Below, one piece after another: positions 5,836 through 6,624 of a stretch of DNA of 6,624 nt. The stretch lies in NCBI GenBank assembly GCA_018457305.1, contig JAGYHM010000065.1, positions 1 to 6,624 of the forward strand. Reading direction: 5' to 3'. The stretch is from Fusobacterium sp. Its GTDB lineage: Bacteria; Fusobacteriota; Fusobacteriia; Fusobacteriales; Fusobacteriaceae. Position 1 is the stretch's first letter. Each line of letters opens with the position of its first letter. Both the position numbers and the translations under genes were made by a program. The notes beneath the pieces are model-generated. The model searched no databases and was not told the DNA's origin. It worked only from the letters and a program-made list of their open reading frames with translations.

Positions 5836-5864
5836 AGTATAACATTTTTTCTAAAAAATTTCTA
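5836..5864 (-). promoter_or_regulatory. Promoter of asnA
   Basis: On the minus strand TG-T-TATACT (5844-5836) is an extended -10. TAGAAA (5864-5859), a four-of-six match to TTGACA, lies 17 bases upstream and overlaps the sirtuin stop codon. Transcription would start near 5829. The short leader contains three AGTAG units (5825-5821, 5814-5810, 5806-5802), the last running into the Shine-Dalgarno. Confidence 0.5.
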
Positions 5865-6599
5865 ATTTTTTTTCATTAACTCAACTGCTTTATTTAAAAC
5901 TTCTGAAAAATTTCCATTGATAACAAGGCTTGCATCTATATCATATTGAGTTTCATCATTGTTAATAATAATTAAATTTTTTCCTTTAAAATACTTAATA
6001 TAATATGCTGCTGGGTAAACTGTTAAACTTGTTCCTGCAACAATTAAAGTATCTGCTTCATATAATTCATAGATTGCATCATCAACAACTTTTTGATTTA
6101 ATTGCTCTCCATATAGAGTAACTTCAGGTCTAACTATTCCACCACATTCACAAGATAAATTTTTTGTAAATTTTTCTCCACAGCCTAAACAATACCATCT
6201 TTTTAAACTTCCATGTAATTCAATTACATTTTTATTGCCTGAAACTTGATGTAAGTCATCAATATTTTGTGTAATTATTGTTTTTAATATTCCACAATTT
6301 TCTAAATAAACAAGAGCTTTATGTCCTTTATTCGGTTTTAAGCCTTCAATAGGTAATTTTTCTTCTACATACTCATTAAAAATTTTTCTATTTTTTAAAA
6401 AGAAATCTATGCTTAAAATTTCTTCTGGCCTATATTTATTTTTATATAAACTAGAATATAGTCCATCTTTCCCTCTAAAATCTTTTACACCTGAGTCAGT
6501 AGATGTTCCTGCTCCTCCAAAGAAAACTAAATATTTAGAATTTTTTATAATTTCTGCTAATTTTAAAATTTTTTCTGTTAACTCTTTTTTATTTTTCAT
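5862..6599 (-). CDS. cobB: NAD-dependent protein deacylase, Sir2 family (CobB-like)
   Basis: Sirtuins remove acetyl or other acyl groups from lysines using NAD+, yielding nicotinamide and O-acyl-ADP-ribose. The 245-residue protein is close to the bacterial sirtuin core length. It shows GAGTS (29-33) and the cofactor-loop DFRG (40-43), TQNIDDLH (110-117), catalytic His129 in ELHG, a zinc site C137-x2-C140-x9-C150-x-C152, RPEVTLYGE (157-165) and GTSLTVYPA (189-197). The class III (SIRT5-like) Tyr/Arg acyl-pocket signature is not apparent, so deacetylase activity is the default guess. The segment SGVKDFRG has Lys39 where most sirtuins have Pro (SGIPDFR). The start is set at the ATG at 6599, with AGGAG (6613-6609) nine bases upstream. 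An in-frame TTG at 6608 touches that motif and is unlikely. No terminator is seen before asnA, 69 bases downstream. The stop codon is TAG. Confidence 0.93.
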   Translation of the reverse strand: MKNKKELTEKILKLAEIIKNSKYLVFFGGAGTSTDSGVKDFRGKDGLYSSLYKNKYRPEEILSIDFFLKNRKIFNEYVEEKLPIEGLKPNKGHKALVYLENCGILKTIITQNIDDLHQVSGNKNVIELHGSLKRWYCLGCGEKFTKNLSCECGGIVRPEVTLYGEQLNQKVVDDAIYELYEADTLIVAGTSLTVYPAAYYIKYFKGKNLIIINNDETQYDIDASLVINGNFSEVLNKAVELMKKN

Positions 6600-6608
6600 T
6601 AAAATCAA

Positions 6609-6613
6609 CTCCT
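6609..6613 (-). promoter_or_regulatory. Shine-Dalgarno deciding the sirtuin start
   Basis: AGGAG on the minus strand is nine bases before the ATG at 6599 and directly abuts the alternative TTG at 6608, which therefore cannot use it. The promoter must lie beyond the right edge of the window. Confidence 0.7.
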
Positions 6614-6624
6614 AAATTTTTATA

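Noticed and set aside
5793..5861. T-box or other riboswitch before asnA
   Set aside because: The gap is only 69 bases and the likely leader about 37 bases, too short for a T-box. No specifier, antiterminator or hairpin is seen.
6600..6608. TTG start at 6608 for the sirtuin
   Set aside because: It abuts the AGGAG motif with no spacing, while the ATG at 6599 has nine bases of spacing.
6409..6615. Plus-strand open frame opposite the N-terminus of the sirtuin
   Set aside because: It is a shadow of a well-conserved gene on the other strand and has no supporting ribosome site or motif.
1..6624. CRISPR array, toxin-antitoxin pair, defence island, prophage, insertion sequence, tRNA or rRNA
   Set aside because: No regularly spaced repeats, transposase, integrase, terminal inverted repeats around a gene or tRNA-like cloverleaf were found on either strand.

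Overview
The window is very AT-rich, apart from a GC-rich block at the left edge, and is densely coded. It looks like ordinary chromosome from a low-GC anaerobe, most likely Fusobacterium or a close relative. This is judged from the combination of a class III (Firmicutes-type) fructose-1,6-bisphosphatase, an AsnA-type asparagine synthetase, a CobB-like sirtuin, strong codon bias to A/T, and a GC-rich palindromic intergenic block standing out in AT-rich DNA. The genus is an inference from the sequence and was not checked by a search.

Layout. (1) Positions 1-160 hold a GC-rich block of short perfect hairpins, probably an intergenic repeat element that continues beyond the left edge. (2) Positions 182-2113 (+) encode fbp, class III fructose-1,6-bisphosphatase, full length but interrupted by one in-frame TGA at codon 221, where the family has the Trp of the QWGNHD metal-site motif. 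A hairpin at about 2115-2147 ends it and probably also ends the facing operon. (3) Positions 4211-2171 (-) form a likely operon: a LysE/RhtB-type membrane exporter, mnmA (tRNA 2-thiouridylase) and an 83-residue zinc-ribbon protein of unknown role. (4) Positions 4212-4350 are a divergent promoter region with two extended -10 elements, a small dyad and an 11-bp tandem A-rich repeat. (5) Positions 4351-4749 (+) encode a 132-residue protein with a winged-helix-like N-terminus and a Cys/Ser-rich tail with eight cysteines, reminiscent of FeoC. A terminator-like hairpin follows. (6) Positions 6599-4809 (-) carry a sirtuin and then asnA, which has its own promoter and a strong ribosome binding site.

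Functionally this is mostly housekeeping: gluconeogenesis (fbp), tRNA wobble thiolation (mnmA), asparagine synthesis (asnA), NAD-dependent deacylation (sirtuin) and small-molecule export (LysE-like). No defence system, mobile element, CRISPR array or RNA gene is visible. The points that merit a second look are the TGA in fbp, the Cys/Ser-rich winged-helix protein with its putative operator, the zinc-ribbon partner of mnmA, and the GC-rich palindromic block. No gene-free stretch exceeds 300 bases. The two largest gaps are 1-181 and 4212-4350, both described below. For two genes (zinc-ribbon and sirtuin) the start was moved inward from an upstream TTG to an ATG that has a properly spaced Shine-Dalgarno sequence.
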